From positions 1 through 44,527 of the forward strand of contig JAFZDU010000071.1 of assembly GCA_017561025.1 (NCBI GenBank): 44,527 nt of DNA. Reading direction: 5' to 3'. The notes under the pieces are model-generated. The model made no database searches, had not been told where the DNA came from, and saw nothing but the letters and a program-made list of their open reading frames with translations. A program made the position numbers and the translations under genes. Of this stretch, positions 25,626-34,298 are shown in pieces (position 1 is the stretch's first letter; each line of letters begins with the position of its first letter). This DNA comes from Bacteroidales bacterium. GTDB taxonomy: Bacteria; Bacteroidota; Bacteroidia; Bacteroidales; F082.

Positions 25626-26693
25626 ATGACCTCATATATCATCAGGAAAATATTGTATGGTTTGGCAGTGCTCTGGGGTGTCGTGACTCTGGTGTTCTTC
25701 CTTTTTAATATTGTTCCTGGTGATCCTGTTAGAATGATGCTCGGTCAACGTGCTGACGAGTCTGATGTTCAAGCGATAAGGGAAGAACTAGGATTGAACC
25801 AAAGCGTCTTTAAGCAATACACCGATTATCTTAATGATTTGTCACCGATTTCATTTTATGATAATAAAGATGACAAAAATAAATACGATCAATTCAAGTT
25901 GTATTGTGTTCTTGTGAATGTCGCTGACGTTGATGTCGTTTTAAAGACTCCATATTTAAGATATTCATATCAAAGCAAGAGGTCGGTTGGAACGATATTG
26001 TCGGAAGCATTTCCTAACACCTTGATATTGGCAGCAGTGGCTATTGCTTTCGCCTTGATATTGGGAGTATTCATAGGTGTGTTGGCGGCTGTCGTCAACA
26101 CTGATTTTGTTAATAAACTTACATTGTTCATTACCACAATAGGTATGTCGTTGCCGTCGTTTTTCGCTGCTATATTGGTTGCTTGGTTGTTTGGATATGT
26201 GTGGGAGTCATTCACTGGATTAAGCATGACAGGTAGTCTTTACTCAGTTGATGATTATGGCAATGGCGCATATCTGGATTTGAAGAATCTTATTCTTCCG
26301 GCATTGACTTTAGGTCTGAGACCATTGGCGGTTGTTGTAGAACTGACGCGTACTTCGTTATTAGAAGCATTGTCGATGGATTATATCAGGACTGCGCGTG
26401 CCAAGGGTTTGAAACAATGGAGAGTCGTTACTGTTCATGCATTAAGAAACGCCATGACACCTGTTGTTACCGCCATTTCGGGTTGGTTCGCCTCTTTGTT
26501 GGCAGGAGCGGTCTTTGTGGAATATGTATTCGACTGGAAAGGAATAGGCGTCATCATCGTCAATGCTCTCGACACATTCGACTTTCCTGTTATTATGGGA
26601 GCGGTCCTCCTGATAGGATTCATGCTGATAATAATCAACATTATCGTTGATATCATTTACGGAATCTTAGATCCAAGAGTGAGGGTATATTGA
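25626..26693 (+). CDS. ABC transporter permease, DppB/OppB type
   Basis: 355 aa with six membrane segments. The N-terminus MTSYIIRKILYGLAVLWGVVTLVFF and VPGDPVRMMLG are typical of the first peptide/nickel permease subunit. The ATPase-contact EAA loop is clear (EALSMDYIRTARAKGLKQW). About 55 extra residues (about 70-120, rich in Asp, Lys and Tyr) sit in the first periplasmic loop. No binding protein, second permease or ATPase is near, so its partners must be elsewhere. It converges on the antitoxin gene with a 6-base gap. Confidence 0.92.
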   Translation: MTSYIIRKILYGLAVLWGVVTLVFFLFNIVPGDPVRMMLGQRADESDVQAIREELGLNQSVFKQYTDYLNDLSPISFYDNKDDKNKYDQFKLYCVLVNVADVDVVLKTPYLRYSYQSKRSVGTILSEAFPNTLILAAVAIAFALILGVFIGVLAAVVNTDFVNKLTLFITTIGMSLPSFFAAILVAWLFGYVWESFTGLSMTGSLYSVDDYGNGAYLDLKNLILPALTLGLRPLAVVVELTRTSLLEALSMDYIRTARAKGLKQWRVVTVHALRNAMTPVVTAISGWFASLLAGAVFVEYVFDWKGIGVIIVNALDTFDFPVIMGAVLLIGFMLIIINIIVDIIYGILDPRVRVY

Positions 26694-26699
26694 TTTTGA

Positions 26700-27011
26700 T
26701 CAATACGTTAAATGTAGTTTCAGACCAACTGCTTCTGAAATCATTATGAAAGTGGAAAGTTGCATGTCTGTTTCGCCCCTTTCTAATAATGCGACATATT
26801 CACGTTTCTTGCCGATTTTGTCAGCAAGCTGTTGCTGGGTTATTCCAGCTGCCTTTCGAGCGTTTTTTAGTATTTCGGCATAATACCAGGCACGTGATTT
26901 CGCGTCGAACTCTTCTCTTGCAGTTGAATTTTTTGTGCCATATTTTTTTTCTAATAAATCTTCCACAGTAGGAAGTTTTTTTAATTTTTCATTGTCTATA
27001 ATCGTTTTCAT
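26700..27011 (-). CDS. higA: XRE-family antitoxin (HigA-like)
   Basis: 103 aa. The N-terminal part (1-45) is a linker; the C-terminal HTH_3 domain (about 47-100) reads ILKNARKAAGITQQQLADKIGKKREYVALLERGE, a clear cro/CI fold. Its ATG overlaps the toxin stop (27008-27011), toxin first, the typical HigBA order. It is expected to bind the toxin and repress the shared promoter. The module lies between a permease and tpiA in an otherwise conserved neighbourhood, which suggests acquisition. Confidence 0.9.
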   Translation of the reverse strand: MKTIIDNEKLKKLPTVEDLLEKKYGTKNSTAREEFDAKSRAWYYAEILKNARKAAGITQQQLADKIGKKREYVALLERGETDMQLSTFIMISEAVGLKLHLTY

Positions 27012-27337
27012 GTCAAAGAGTTTAGTATTCGTTGTGCTTTGTGTATTTCTTTTTTATAATCTTTTGTTGATTTTTTTATAAAACCATTCAGAAGAATAAC
27101 TTCATTACTCTCTATTAAACTTTCATGATCTATAGTAAACAATATTATCCTATATTCGTTTTCAATATAAAATCTTAATTCGTATAAGTTTGTATTTTTT
27201 AACTTTTTAGCTAGTTTTGAATTGATAATCTTTATTTCAGAAATTATATTCAAAGCATAATCTAGTTTGTTTTGAACTTTATTAGATAATGAATTATAAA
27301 ACAAATCAAATTCCATACTTCTGTAAATGGTTCTCAT
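27008..27337 (-). CDS. higB: RelE/HigB-type mRNA interferase toxin
   Basis: 109 aa from ATG 27337; ATG 27316 (MEFDLF) is an alternative. The core pattern of the RelE/ParE fold is present: FYNSLSNKVQNKLDYALNII, LKNTNLYELRF, YRIILFTIDHES, ILLNGFIKKSTKDYKKEI. In HigB proteins this fold cuts mRNA in the ribosome. The frame runs on to 27421, but that part crosses a TACCTTTG promoter element and reads MRTKYYKSFKYFLL, so it is rejected. The gene is AT-richer than tpiA. The -7 element sits directly before the ATG. Confidence 0.88.
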   Translation of the reverse strand: MRTIYRSMEFDLFYNSLSNKVQNKLDYALNIISEIKIINSKLAKKLKNTNLYELRFYIENEYRIILFTIDHESLIESNEVILLNGFIKKSTKDYKKEIHKAQRILNSLT

Positions 27338-27342
27338 TTTTG

Positions 27343-27350
27343 CAAAGGTA
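27343..27350 (-). promoter_or_regulatory. Putative -7 element for higBA
   Basis: TACCTTTG on the minus strand matches TAnnTTTG exactly and ends only 5 bases before ATG 27337. Transcription would begin at or near the start codon (leaderless) or upstream of the alternative ATG 27316. No -33 TTTG found. Confidence 0.5.
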
Positions 27351-27574
27351 ATAAATTTATTACAATAATTAATGTTAATGAGAAGAAAATATTTAAAACT
27401 TTTGTAATATTTAGTTCTCATTGTAAAAATAGTAACTAATTCATTATGATATGGTTAAAATAAATTAAGAAATGAAATTAATATAGTTAAAAATTATTTG
27501 CAAAATATCATGGAATTACCCCGAAACCATTAATTTTTTTGTTTGATAATCTCAATATTTTCCGATTTTTTTCA

Positions 27575-27582
27575 TAAATTTG
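27575..27582 (+). promoter_or_regulatory. Putative -7 element for tpiA-prmA-plsY
   Basis: TAAATTTG, about 110 bases before the tpiA ATG. The closest TTTG (27542-27545) is too far for -33. The rest of the 350-base gap between higB and tpiA shows no gene or clear RNA fold. Confidence 0.5.
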
Positions 27583-27693
27583 CAACATAAAATGTTAAGG
27601 GGAATCCTTGATGTAATGATGAAAATAATCATAAAACATCCTTGATTTCGTCTGTGAAAAAGAAGATTTTTAACTACTAAAAAATTATTGAAT

Positions 27694-28458
27694 ATGAGAA
27701 GAAAAATAGTTGCAGGAAACTGGAAGATGAACCTCGATTTTCAAGAAGCTCAAGACCTTATAGAAAACATTGCTAACCTCTGTGAAGATAAACAACCTGA
27801 TTGCGATATAGTTATTTGCCCTCCATTCCCTTATTTGGAAATGACAACAGACATGGCTGACGAAACACAGTTATTCTATGTTGGCGCTCAAAACGTAAAT
27901 GAAAACGAATCAGGTGCTTACACAGGCGAAGTGTCTGCTAAGATGCTCGATTCTCTCGGAACAAACTTCTGCATTGTAGGTCATAGCGAAAGAAGAAAAT
28001 ATTTCAACGAAGATAACGCTATGCTTGCTACTAAGATAACAAAACTCCTCCAATATCAGATTGTTCCTATCTACTGCGTTGGTGAAGTCCTTGAAGAAAG
28101 AGAAAACAACACTCACTTCGACGTTATCAAACAACAAGTAGAAGAAGGTCTTTTCCATCTCGATGTAGCTGAAATGGAAAACATCGTAATCGCTTATGAA
28201 CCAGTATGGGCTATCGGCACAGGCAAGACTGCTACTCCAGCACAAGCTCAAGAAGTTCATAAATTCATCCGTACTCTCATCGCTGAGAAATACGGTGAAG
28301 AAATCGCTGCTCAATTACGTATCCTCTACGGTGGCAGCTGCAACGCTAAAAACGCTGCTGACTTGTTCGCTCAAGAAGATATCGACGGCGGCTTGATCGG
28401 AGGCGCTTCTCTTAAAGCAGAAGATTTCGTAAGTATCGCAGTTCAAGCATCTAAATAA
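27694..28458 (+). CDS. tpiA: Triosephosphate isomerase
   Basis: 254 aa, normal length. It starts MRRKIVAGNWKMNL with the substrate-binding N and K; the catalytic histidine is in GHSERR and the catalytic glutamate in AYEPVWAIGTGKTATP; the phosphate loop GGSCNAKN is near the end. It interconverts dihydroxyacetone phosphate and glyceraldehyde-3-phosphate. A TTG two codons upstream is an unlikely start. It heads an operon with prmA (6-base gap) and plsY (1-base gap). Codon bias is like that of gdhA, as for a highly expressed enzyme. Confidence 0.98.
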   Translation: MRRKIVAGNWKMNLDFQEAQDLIENIANLCEDKQPDCDIVICPPFPYLEMTTDMADETQLFYVGAQNVNENESGAYTGEVSAKMLDSLGTNFCIVGHSERRKYFNEDNAMLATKITKLLQYQIVPIYCVGEVLEERENNTHFDVIKQQVEEGLFHLDVAEMENIVIAYEPVWAIGTGKTATPAQAQEVHKFIRTLIAEKYGEEIAAQLRILYGGSCNAKNAADLFAQEDIDGGLIGGASLKAEDFVSIAVQASK

Positions 28459-28464
28459 TCTACT

Positions 28465-29295
28465 ATGAATTATTACGCTTGTTCGTTTACCAATCCGGAA
28501 AACGAAAACTTAAAAGATATGTTCATGGAACTGCTCGGATCAATAGGATTCGACAGTTTCATGGATACCGACGAGGGTTTCGAGGCTTACTGCCAAGAAC
28601 CAGCTCTCGATGAAAATGAACTCAACGACATTATGCAGATGGAACAATTTGTTAATGTCAGACTCTTGAAAAAGGAACTTATCCCGGATCAAGACTGGAA
28701 CGCTACATGGGAGGCTTCTTACGAACCTGTCATTATCAACGAGTTCTGTAGAATTAGAGCGCCTTTCCATAAGGTGGAAGGTTCTTATAAATATGATCTC
28801 ATCATCGAACCTAAAATGTCGTTCGGCACAGCTCATCATGAAACAACATCTCAGATTATAGAACTTATGTTACAGTCAGATTTCTCTGGACTTAACCTCC
28901 TCGATATGGGCTCTGGAACAGGTGTGCTCGCAATATTGGCGAAAAAACTCGGTTCCGCTACAACTGTGGCGATAGATAATGATGAATGGGCTTACAGAAA
29001 CGCTCTCGATAACATTCGTCTTAACGACGAAAATGACATCATCGTGGAACTCGGTGATGCTAACTCTTTAAACGATAGACAATTCGATATAATTCTCGCT
29101 AATATCAACAGAAATATTCTCCTAAGAGATATGAAAGAATACGTCAAGTGTCTTGTTGATGGCGGTAAGATTTTCTTTAGCGGTTTCTATGAAGAGGACC
29201 TCGTCCTTATCGCTAAAGAAGCGGAACGTCTTGGTTTGAAATATTCTAATCATGTAACAAAAAATAATTGGGCAGCAGCTGTCTTTGTAAAATAA
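28465..29295 (+). CDS. prmA: Ribosomal protein L11 methyltransferase
   Basis: 276 aa. The N-terminal L11-binding region is followed by a Rossmann methyltransferase with motif I LLDMGSGTGVLAI (about 144-156) and DIILANINRNILL (motif IV; the family's NI-containing acceptor loop). SFGTAHHETT before motif I is diagnostic of PrmA. It methylates ribosomal protein L11 using S-adenosylmethionine. Second gene of the tpiA operon. Confidence 0.96.
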   Translation: MNYYACSFTNPENENLKDMFMELLGSIGFDSFMDTDEGFEAYCQEPALDENELNDIMQMEQFVNVRLLKKELIPDQDWNATWEASYEPVIINEFCRIRAPFHKVEGSYKYDLIIEPKMSFGTAHHETTSQIIELMLQSDFSGLNLLDMGSGTGVLAILAKKLGSATTVAIDNDEWAYRNALDNIRLNDENDIIVELGDANSLNDRQFDIILANINRNILLRDMKEYVKCLVDGGKIFFSGFYEEDLVLIAKEAERLGLKYSNHVTKNNWAAAVFVK

Positions 29296-29296
29296 T

Positions 29297-29920
29297 ATGT
29301 GGTTACCTATATTAATAGTGATCTTGACAGCATATCTGTTGGGTTCTATCCCAAGTTCGGTGTGGATTGGCAAGATATTTTACGGAATAGATGTAAGAGA
29401 ACATGGCTCTGGCAACGCTGGAACAACAAACACAATAAGAATATTAGGCTATAAAGCAGGAATACCTGTATTCATTATCGATGCATTAAAAGGATGGTTT
29501 GCAGTATTCATGGCAAAAATAGTCTTCGGCTATTTCCCAATGTTAGTGATGCCTGAATATATGACTTTTGTGGCAGCAGTAGCTGTCGTTTTTGGACATA
29601 TATTCCCTGTTTTTGCAGGATTTAGAGGAGGTAAGGGCGTTGCCACTTTATTAGGCGTCGGCTTCGGTCTTATACCATTACCTGCGTTGATAGCCTTGGG
29701 TATATTTATTCTAGTATTGTTGTGTTTCGGCTATGTATCACTCGCAAGTATTACAGCATCAGTAACATTGCCTTTCGTGACATATTTCTTCGTGATGCCG
29801 GATAATTTTATTCTATTGTTGCTTACAATAGCCGTGGCAATCTTCGTTCCAATAACACATCGTCAGAATATCAAGCGATTGATGAATGGAACCGAGAACA
29901 AGTTTTTGAAGAAAAAATAG
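29297..29920 (+). CDS. plsY: Acyl-phosphate:glycerol-3-phosphate acyltransferase
   Basis: 207 aa with about five membrane segments. The three PlsY motifs are visible: GSIPSSVWIGK (16-26), GSGNAGTTN (37-45) and FAGFRGGKGVATLLG (about 107-121). It makes lysophosphatidate from acyl-phosphate at the inner membrane, the first step of phospholipid synthesis. Its start is 1 base after the prmA stop. Confidence 0.97.
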   Translation: MWLPILIVILTAYLLGSIPSSVWIGKIFYGIDVREHGSGNAGTTNTIRILGYKAGIPVFIIDALKGWFAVFMAKIVFGYFPMLVMPEYMTFVAAVAVVFGHIFPVFAGFRGGKGVATLLGVGFGLIPLPALIALGIFILVLLCFGYVSLASITASVTLPFVTYFFVMPDNFILLLLTIAVAIFVPITHRQNIKRLMNGTENKFLKKK

Positions 29921-29997
29921 TTGAAAAAAAATCTAAAATTTATGATTTTCATAAATGCTATTTTTTGTAATTTTACAAACTGATAAATACAAGAATT

Positions 29998-31122
29998 ATG
30001 AAATTTATACTTTCAAGTTTAAAATTATTAAAAGCTGTACAGTCGCTTAGTGGAGTTATAAACTCAAATAATACATTGCCAATATTAGACGATTTCTTGT
30101 TTAATATTTCTGAAAATGAATTGAAAATCACTGCTTCCGATTTGGAAACTACAATGGTGGTAACAATTCAGCCTGATTTGGTAGAAGGTGCCGGTGAAGT
30201 AACTATTCCTGCACGTCTGCTTATTGATATCTTGAAAAACTTCCCTGATATTCCTGTGTCTTTCAATATTGACGAAACAACATTGGCTATTGAAATAACG
30301 ACAGGTGAAGGCCGTTATAAGATGGCTGGCCATAAGAGCGATGAATTCCCACAAGTGCCAATGCTGGATGATGCTGCAAAATGGGAAATTCCTGCCGATG
30401 TCCTCGCATGCGGTTTTGAGAAGACGGTATTCGCAACAGGCAATGATGAAATTCGTCCAGTGATGACAGGCGTCTTCATGGAAATGACAAATAATGGACT
30501 TAACTTTGTAGCAACAGATGCTCATAAACTTGTACGCTACAGAAGATTGGATATCAAGTCAGAAACATTAGCATCATTTATTATTCCTAAGAAACCTATC
30601 AATCAGCTGAAAAACTCATTGTCAGGCAAAGCAGACGAGACTGTCGTCGTTGAATTTAACAAGACAAACGCTTCTTTCACAATGTCTGGTTTCAAATTGG
30701 TATGCCGTCTCATCGATGGAAGATATCCTAACTATGAAGCTGTTATACCTCAGACAAATCCAAATAAATTGACTATCGACCGTCAGTTGTTGTTATCAGC
30801 AATTCGCCGTGTAGCTATCTTCTCAAGTAAGGCAACTCATCAGATTCGTTTTAAAATCGCTGGACAAGTGCTTACATTGACAGCTGAAGATTTGGATTAC
30901 TATAACGAAGCAAAAGAAAGACTTTCATGTAACTATGAAGGTAATGATATGGAAATCGGTTTTAACTCACGTTTCTTCCAAGAAATGCTCGGCAACCTCA
31001 GCCAACAGGAAATATTGTTGGAAATGTCAGCACCTAATAGAGCTGGTATCATCACCCCAGTCGATAATCAAAATGCAGATGAAGACATCTTGATGCTCTT
31101 AATGCCAGTGATGTTAAATTAA
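29998..31122 (+). CDS. dnaN: DNA polymerase III beta subunit (sliding clamp)
   Basis: 374 aa with three clamp domains: MKFILSSLKLLKAVQSLSGVI at the start, RPVMTGVFMEMTNNGLNFVATDAHKL in the middle and the family close ILMLLMPVML. It is the ring that holds the replicase on DNA. It is not next to dnaA or an origin-like region here, as is common in Bacteroidales. It is 77 bases after plsY and ends in a clear terminator. No convincing promoter was found in the gap. Confidence 0.97.
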   Translation: MKFILSSLKLLKAVQSLSGVINSNNTLPILDDFLFNISENELKITASDLETTMVVTIQPDLVEGAGEVTIPARLLIDILKNFPDIPVSFNIDETTLAIEITTGEGRYKMAGHKSDEFPQVPMLDDAAKWEIPADVLACGFEKTVFATGNDEIRPVMTGVFMEMTNNGLNFVATDAHKLVRYRRLDIKSETLASFIIPKKPINQLKNSLSGKADETVVVEFNKTNASFTMSGFKLVCRLIDGRYPNYEAVIPQTNPNKLTIDRQLLLSAIRRVAIFSSKATHQIRFKIAGQVLTLTAEDLDYYNEAKERLSCNYEGNDMEIGFNSRFFQEMLGNLSQQEILLEMSAPNRAGIITPVDNQNADEDILMLLMPVMLN

Positions 31123-31130
31123 GATTACAA

Positions 31131-31147
31131 GACAACAAGACAACAAG
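31131..31147. repeat. ACAAGACAACAAG words
   Basis: Two and a half copies of the ACAACAAG word lie between the dnaN stop and its terminator, akin to the CAACAGA words of the folP-cdaA gap. Confidence 0.6.
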
Positions 31148-31171
31148 AAAGGACGCGTTAAAACGTCCTTT
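31148..31171 (+). terminator. dnaN terminator
   Basis: AAAGGACG (31148-31155) and CGTCCTTT (31164-31171) form a perfect 8-bp stem with an 8-base loop, followed by more T. GGACG/CGTCC fits the recurrent hairpin type. Confidence 0.88.
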
Positions 31172-31194
31172 TTTTATACCTATATATAAATGAA

Positions 31195-31225
31195 AAAGTC
31201 GCTCATTTTTTTTCTGAACGACTTT
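31195..31225 (-). terminator. Hairpin between dnaN and pckA
   Basis: AAAGTCG (31195-31201) pairs with CGACTTT (31219-31225) with a 17-base loop; both flanks are A/T runs. It probably serves the minus-strand pckA, which ends at 31271. Confidence 0.6.
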
Positions 31226-31270
31226 ATTTATTTAAACATCTAAACTTCTGAAGTTCTGAGATTCTGAGAT

Positions 31271-32890
31271 TCAAATCTTAGGTCCTGCTTCAACTAATGC
31301 TTTGCCAGCTTCGTTGTGAGTGAATTTCTCGAAATTCTTTATGAAACGTCTTGCCAAGTCTTCTGCTTTTTTGTTCCATTCTTCTGCAGTTGCGTATGTG
31401 TCGCGTGGATCCAAAATATTAGGATTTACATCGTGCAATGCAACAGGAACTTTGAAATCGAAAAATGGAATGTTTTTAGTCTCAGCTTTTTCAATGGAAC
31501 CGTCTAAGATGGCGTCGATGATAGCTCTTGTGTCTTTGATAGAGATACGTTTGCCAGTACCGTTCCATCCTGTATTTACCAAATATGCAGTAGCTCCATT
31601 TTTCTCCATCTTCTTGACTAATTCCTCAGCGTATTTAGTTGGATGTAATGAAAGGAATGCTTCACCGAAACATGCAGAGAAAGTAGGTGTAGGCTCGGTG
31701 ATGCCACGTTCTGTTCCTGCTAACTTAGCTGTGAAACCTGACAAGAAATAGTATTTCATTTGTTCTGGCGTCAGTATGGAAACAGGAGGCAATACTCCAA
31801 ATGCGTCTGCTGATAAGAATATAACCTTCTTTGCAGCAGGAGCTTTAGAAACAGGTTTGACGATGTTGTCGATATGGTAGATAGGGTAGGAGACGCGTGT
31901 GTTCTCTGTAACGCTCTTATCATGGAAGTCAATTGTGCCATTCTCGTCAACGGTTACATTTTCTAACAAAGCATTTCTCCTGATAGCATTGTAGATGTCT
32001 GGTTCACTTTCTTTTTTAAGGTCGATTACCTTTGCATAGCATCCGCCTTCAAAGTTGAAGATACCGTCGTCGTCCCAGCCGTGTTCGTCGTCGCCAATCA
32101 AAGCTCTCTTAGGATCTGTTGATAATGTTGTCTTACCTGTACCTGATAAACCAAAGAAGATAGCAGTCTCGCCTTTTTCATTAGTATTGGCTGAACAGTG
32201 CATAGCAGCTATGCCTTTCAATGGTAATAAGTAGTTCATAATGGAGAACATACCTTTTTTCATCTCACCGCCATACCAGGTGTTTAAAATGATTTGTGCC
32301 TTTTCTGTTAAATTGAAAGCTACAGCAGTCTCTGAATTAAGTCCTAACTCCTTGTAATTCTCAACTTTTCCTTTTGATGCTGTATAAACAATGAAATCAG
32401 GCTCGCCAAAGTTTGCAAGTTCTTCTTCCGTAGGACGAACGAACATGTTCTTTACAAAATGGGCTTGCCATGCTACTTCCATGATGAAGCGAATTTTTAA
32501 ACGAGTGTTTTCGTTCGCACCTGCATAGGCATCCATAACATATAGCTTCTTTCTGCCTTTTAACTCGTTGAGCGCAATTCTTTTTAATTCATCCCATACT
32601 TCAGGGCTGATTGGCTTGTTGTCATTTTTGTATTGCTCTGATGTCCACCAAACGGTATCACGACTTACATCATCCATGACAAAATATTTGTCTTTAGGAG
32701 AACGGCCTGTATATATGCCTGTCATTACATTGACAGCTCCGAGTTCTGTTAAACAGCCCTTGTCGAATCCTGTTAACGACGGATTCATTTCGTCTTCAAA
32801 TAATTCTTCAAAAGATGGATTATAGATAATTTCTTCGACATCTGTAATGCCATATGAAATCAATGTCTGTCTTATATTGTTATCTATCAT
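31271..32890 (-). CDS. pckA: Phosphoenolpyruvate carboxykinase (ATP)
   Basis: 539 aa, full length. [11 protein letters not shown] (247-257) is the P-loop, GDDEHGWDD (266-274) carries the metal-binding aspartates, and [10 protein letters not shown] (61-70) is the substrate-binding start of the family. It interconverts oxaloacetate + ATP and PEP + CO2 + ADP. In gut Bacteroidales it often runs toward CO2 fixation on PEP for fumarate reduction and succinate production; that direction is inference. ppdK, 5 kb away, works at the same node. It stands alone with its own -7 element and terminator. Confidence 0.97.
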   Translation of the reverse strand: MIDNNIRQTLISYGITDVEEIIYNPSFEELFEDEMNPSLTGFDKGCLTELGAVNVMTGIYTGRSPKDKYFVMDDVSRDTVWWTSEQYKNDNKPISPEVWDELKRIALNELKGRKKLYVMDAYAGANENTRLKIRFIMEVAWQAHFVKNMFVRPTEEELANFGEPDFIVYTASKGKVENYKELGLNSETAVAFNLTEKAQIILNTWYGGEMKKGMFSIMNYLLPLKGIAAMHCSANTNEKGETAIFFGLSGTGKTTLSTDPKRALIGDDEHGWDDDGIFNFEGGCYAKVIDLKKESEPDIYNAIRRNALLENVTVDENGTIDFHDKSVTENTRVSYPIYHIDNIVKPVSKAPAAKKVIFLSADAFGVLPPVSILTPEQMKYYFLSGFTAKLAGTERGITEPTPTFSACFGEAFLSLHPTKYAEELVKKMEKNGATAYLVNTGWNGTGKRISIKDTRAIIDAILDGSIEKAETKNIPFFDFKVPVALHDVNPNILDPRDTYATAEEWNKKAEDLARRFIKNFEKFTHNEAGKALVEAGPKI

Positions 32891-32914
32891 AGTTATGTTA
32901 GTTATAGTATCTTA

Positions 32915-32922
32915 CAAATGTA
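32915..32922 (-). promoter_or_regulatory. Putative -7 element of the pckA promoter
   Basis: TACATTTG on the minus strand, 24 bases before the pckA ATG. A TTTG at 32946-32949 lies 23 bases upstream, slightly beyond the usual spacing. Confidence 0.5.
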
Positions 32923-33001
32923 TGAATTATATTTTACATGAATAACAAAATACCCGGCAAAATAATTGCAAGTGGAGTGCTTTTTTTATCGAAAATAATT
33001 C

Positions 33002-33031
33002 TTTGTTATTCACAAAATAGTTGTACCTTTA
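33002..33031 (+). promoter_or_regulatory. Promoter of the acyltransferase gene
   Basis: -33 TTTG (33002-33005), 18 bases, -7 TACCTTTA (33024-33031; last base differs from consensus). ATG is 24 bases downstream. Confidence 0.55.
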
Positions 33032-33055
33032 CACCGAAATTTTGATTTTTAAAAA

Positions 33056-33946
33056 ATGCTGACAAAAATAGCTTTTTATCTTGTTTTTTACCCATTATCA
33101 GTTTTACCTTTATTTTTTCTGTATATAATATCACTTCCTGTATATCTTTTATTGGCATTCGTTTTAAGATATCGAAAGAAAATTATCGATATTAATTTAT
33201 CCAAATCGTTTCCCTCTCTGAAAAATGACGACAAAAAGCTTTTTAGAAACAAATTTTATTGGCATCTGACACAGCTCGGAATAGAGATGTTGAAGATGAT
33301 TTCAATGTCTAAGAAGAATGTCATGCGACGTTATCATTGTTCAAATCCTGAAGTCGTAAACAGATTTTTCGATGAAGGTAAAAGTGTGGTTTTGATGTCG
33401 AGTCATTACAATAACTGGGAATGGATGGTATTAAGTCTGGATATGCAGTTCAAACATCACGGAATAGGAGTGGGGGCGCATAATACTAATAAGGTGTTCG
33501 AGAAACTTATCAATCGCGCTAGAACTCGTTATGGTACAGAAGTCGTCTTTCACGATAACGTACGAGAAGTGATGGCTTATCATGAAACGAATCATATTCC
33601 TGCTGCATATATGATTCTTGCTGACCAGAATCCTAGCAACCCGAAACGCTGCTATGTCGCTGACTTTTTAAATCAGAAGACTGGTTTTATCAGAGGCTCT
33701 GAAGGCTTTGCGAGAAAATATGATTTGCCAGTACTATATTATAAGGTGATAAAAGAAAAATTAGGACATTATAGAATAGATGTAGAAGTAATATGTGAAT
33801 CACCATCAGAATTGCCTGACGGTGCCATCATGCAACGTTATACCGAATTGTTGGAAGATACAATAAAATCTAATCCTCCTTATTGGCTCTGGAGCCATCG
33901 CAGATGGAAACATAATTTCGATGAAGCCCCTTTGGGTAATCAGTGA
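33056..33946 (+). CDS. LpxL/HtrB-like lysophospholipid or lipid A acyltransferase
   Basis: 296 aa. One N-terminal membrane segment (about 8-37), then the acyltransferase domain with the HX4E catalytic pair H117 and E122 (SSHYNNWEW) and the downstream motif ADQNPSN/AYMILADQ. The C-terminus has WLWSHRRWK, typical of LpxL-type enzymes. It adds an acyl chain to lipid A or a related lipid at the cytoplasmic face of the inner membrane; the precise acceptor cannot be read from sequence. It is single, with its own promoter. Copy B of the interspersed repeat begins 4 bases after the stop. Confidence 0.93.
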   Translation: MLTKIAFYLVFYPLSVLPLFFLYIISLPVYLLLAFVLRYRKKIIDINLSKSFPSLKNDDKKLFRNKFYWHLTQLGIEMLKMISMSKKNVMRRYHCSNPEVVNRFFDEGKSVVLMSSHYNNWEWMVLSLDMQFKHHGIGVGAHNTNKVFEKLINRARTRYGTEVVFHDNVREVMAYHETNHIPAAYMILADQNPSNPKRCYVADFLNQKTGFIRGSEGFARKYDLPVLYYKVIKEKLGHYRIDVEVICESPSELPDGAIMQRYTELLEDTIKSNPPYWLWSHRRWKHNFDEAPLGNQ

Positions 33947-33950
33947 AATT

Positions 33951-34046
33951 GGGCGTTCCGGCTCCGCCGTCGGGCTTTACGCTATATCTTTGCCCGCTTC
34001 CGGCTCCGCCTTCGCTCGCAAAGGATGCCGCTCCAATCCCTAACGC
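33951..34046 (+). repeat. GC-rich interspersed repeat, copy B
   Basis: 96 bp from GGGCGTTCCGGCTCCGCC to CCAATCCCTAACGC, the same element as copies A and C. Internal arms ATCTTTGC (about 33985-33992) and GCAAAGGAT (about 34018-34026) can pair with one bulge. GC content is far above the flanks. Confidence 0.88.
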
Positions 34047-34142
34047 ATAGTGGTGACACCTAATCCCTACCATGATCATAATAGCTAATAATTCATAAAT
34101 AGCGCTTCATTGCACAAATAAATAATATTTTGCATCTATAGT
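34047..34142. other. AT-rich gap, nothing recognised
   Basis: The 352-base gap before the repeat-domain lipoprotein contains copy B, then AT-rich sequence without ORF or clear hairpin, then the promoter at 34143-34173 and a leader of about 120 bases. Confidence 0.5.
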
Positions 34143-34173
34143 ATTGACTTTTTTAAAAAAAGCATTACATTTG
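34143..34173 (+). promoter_or_regulatory. Promoter of the repeat-domain lipoprotein
   Basis: -33 ATTG (34143-34146), 19 bases, -7 TACATTTG (34166-34173). The leader to ATG 34299 is long (about 120 bases), AT-rich and shows no strong structure. Confidence 0.65.
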
Positions 34174-34298
34174 CAACTGATGGTATATGATGATGTTAAA
34201 TGCTAATTTACACTTATAATATTTTCTGATTCTACTTCCTCTATTTCTCAAGCCTCTAGAAAATAATATCAATTTAATAATTAAAAATTAAATCAGTT

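Noticed and set aside
29921-29997. Possible origin of replication next to dnaN
   Set aside because: No DnaA-box cluster is visible and dnaA is absent; dnaN alone does not mark the origin in Bacteroidales.
33870-34079. Minus-strand frame of 69 codons
   Set aside because: Composed of repeat copy B and the antisense of the acyltransferase end.
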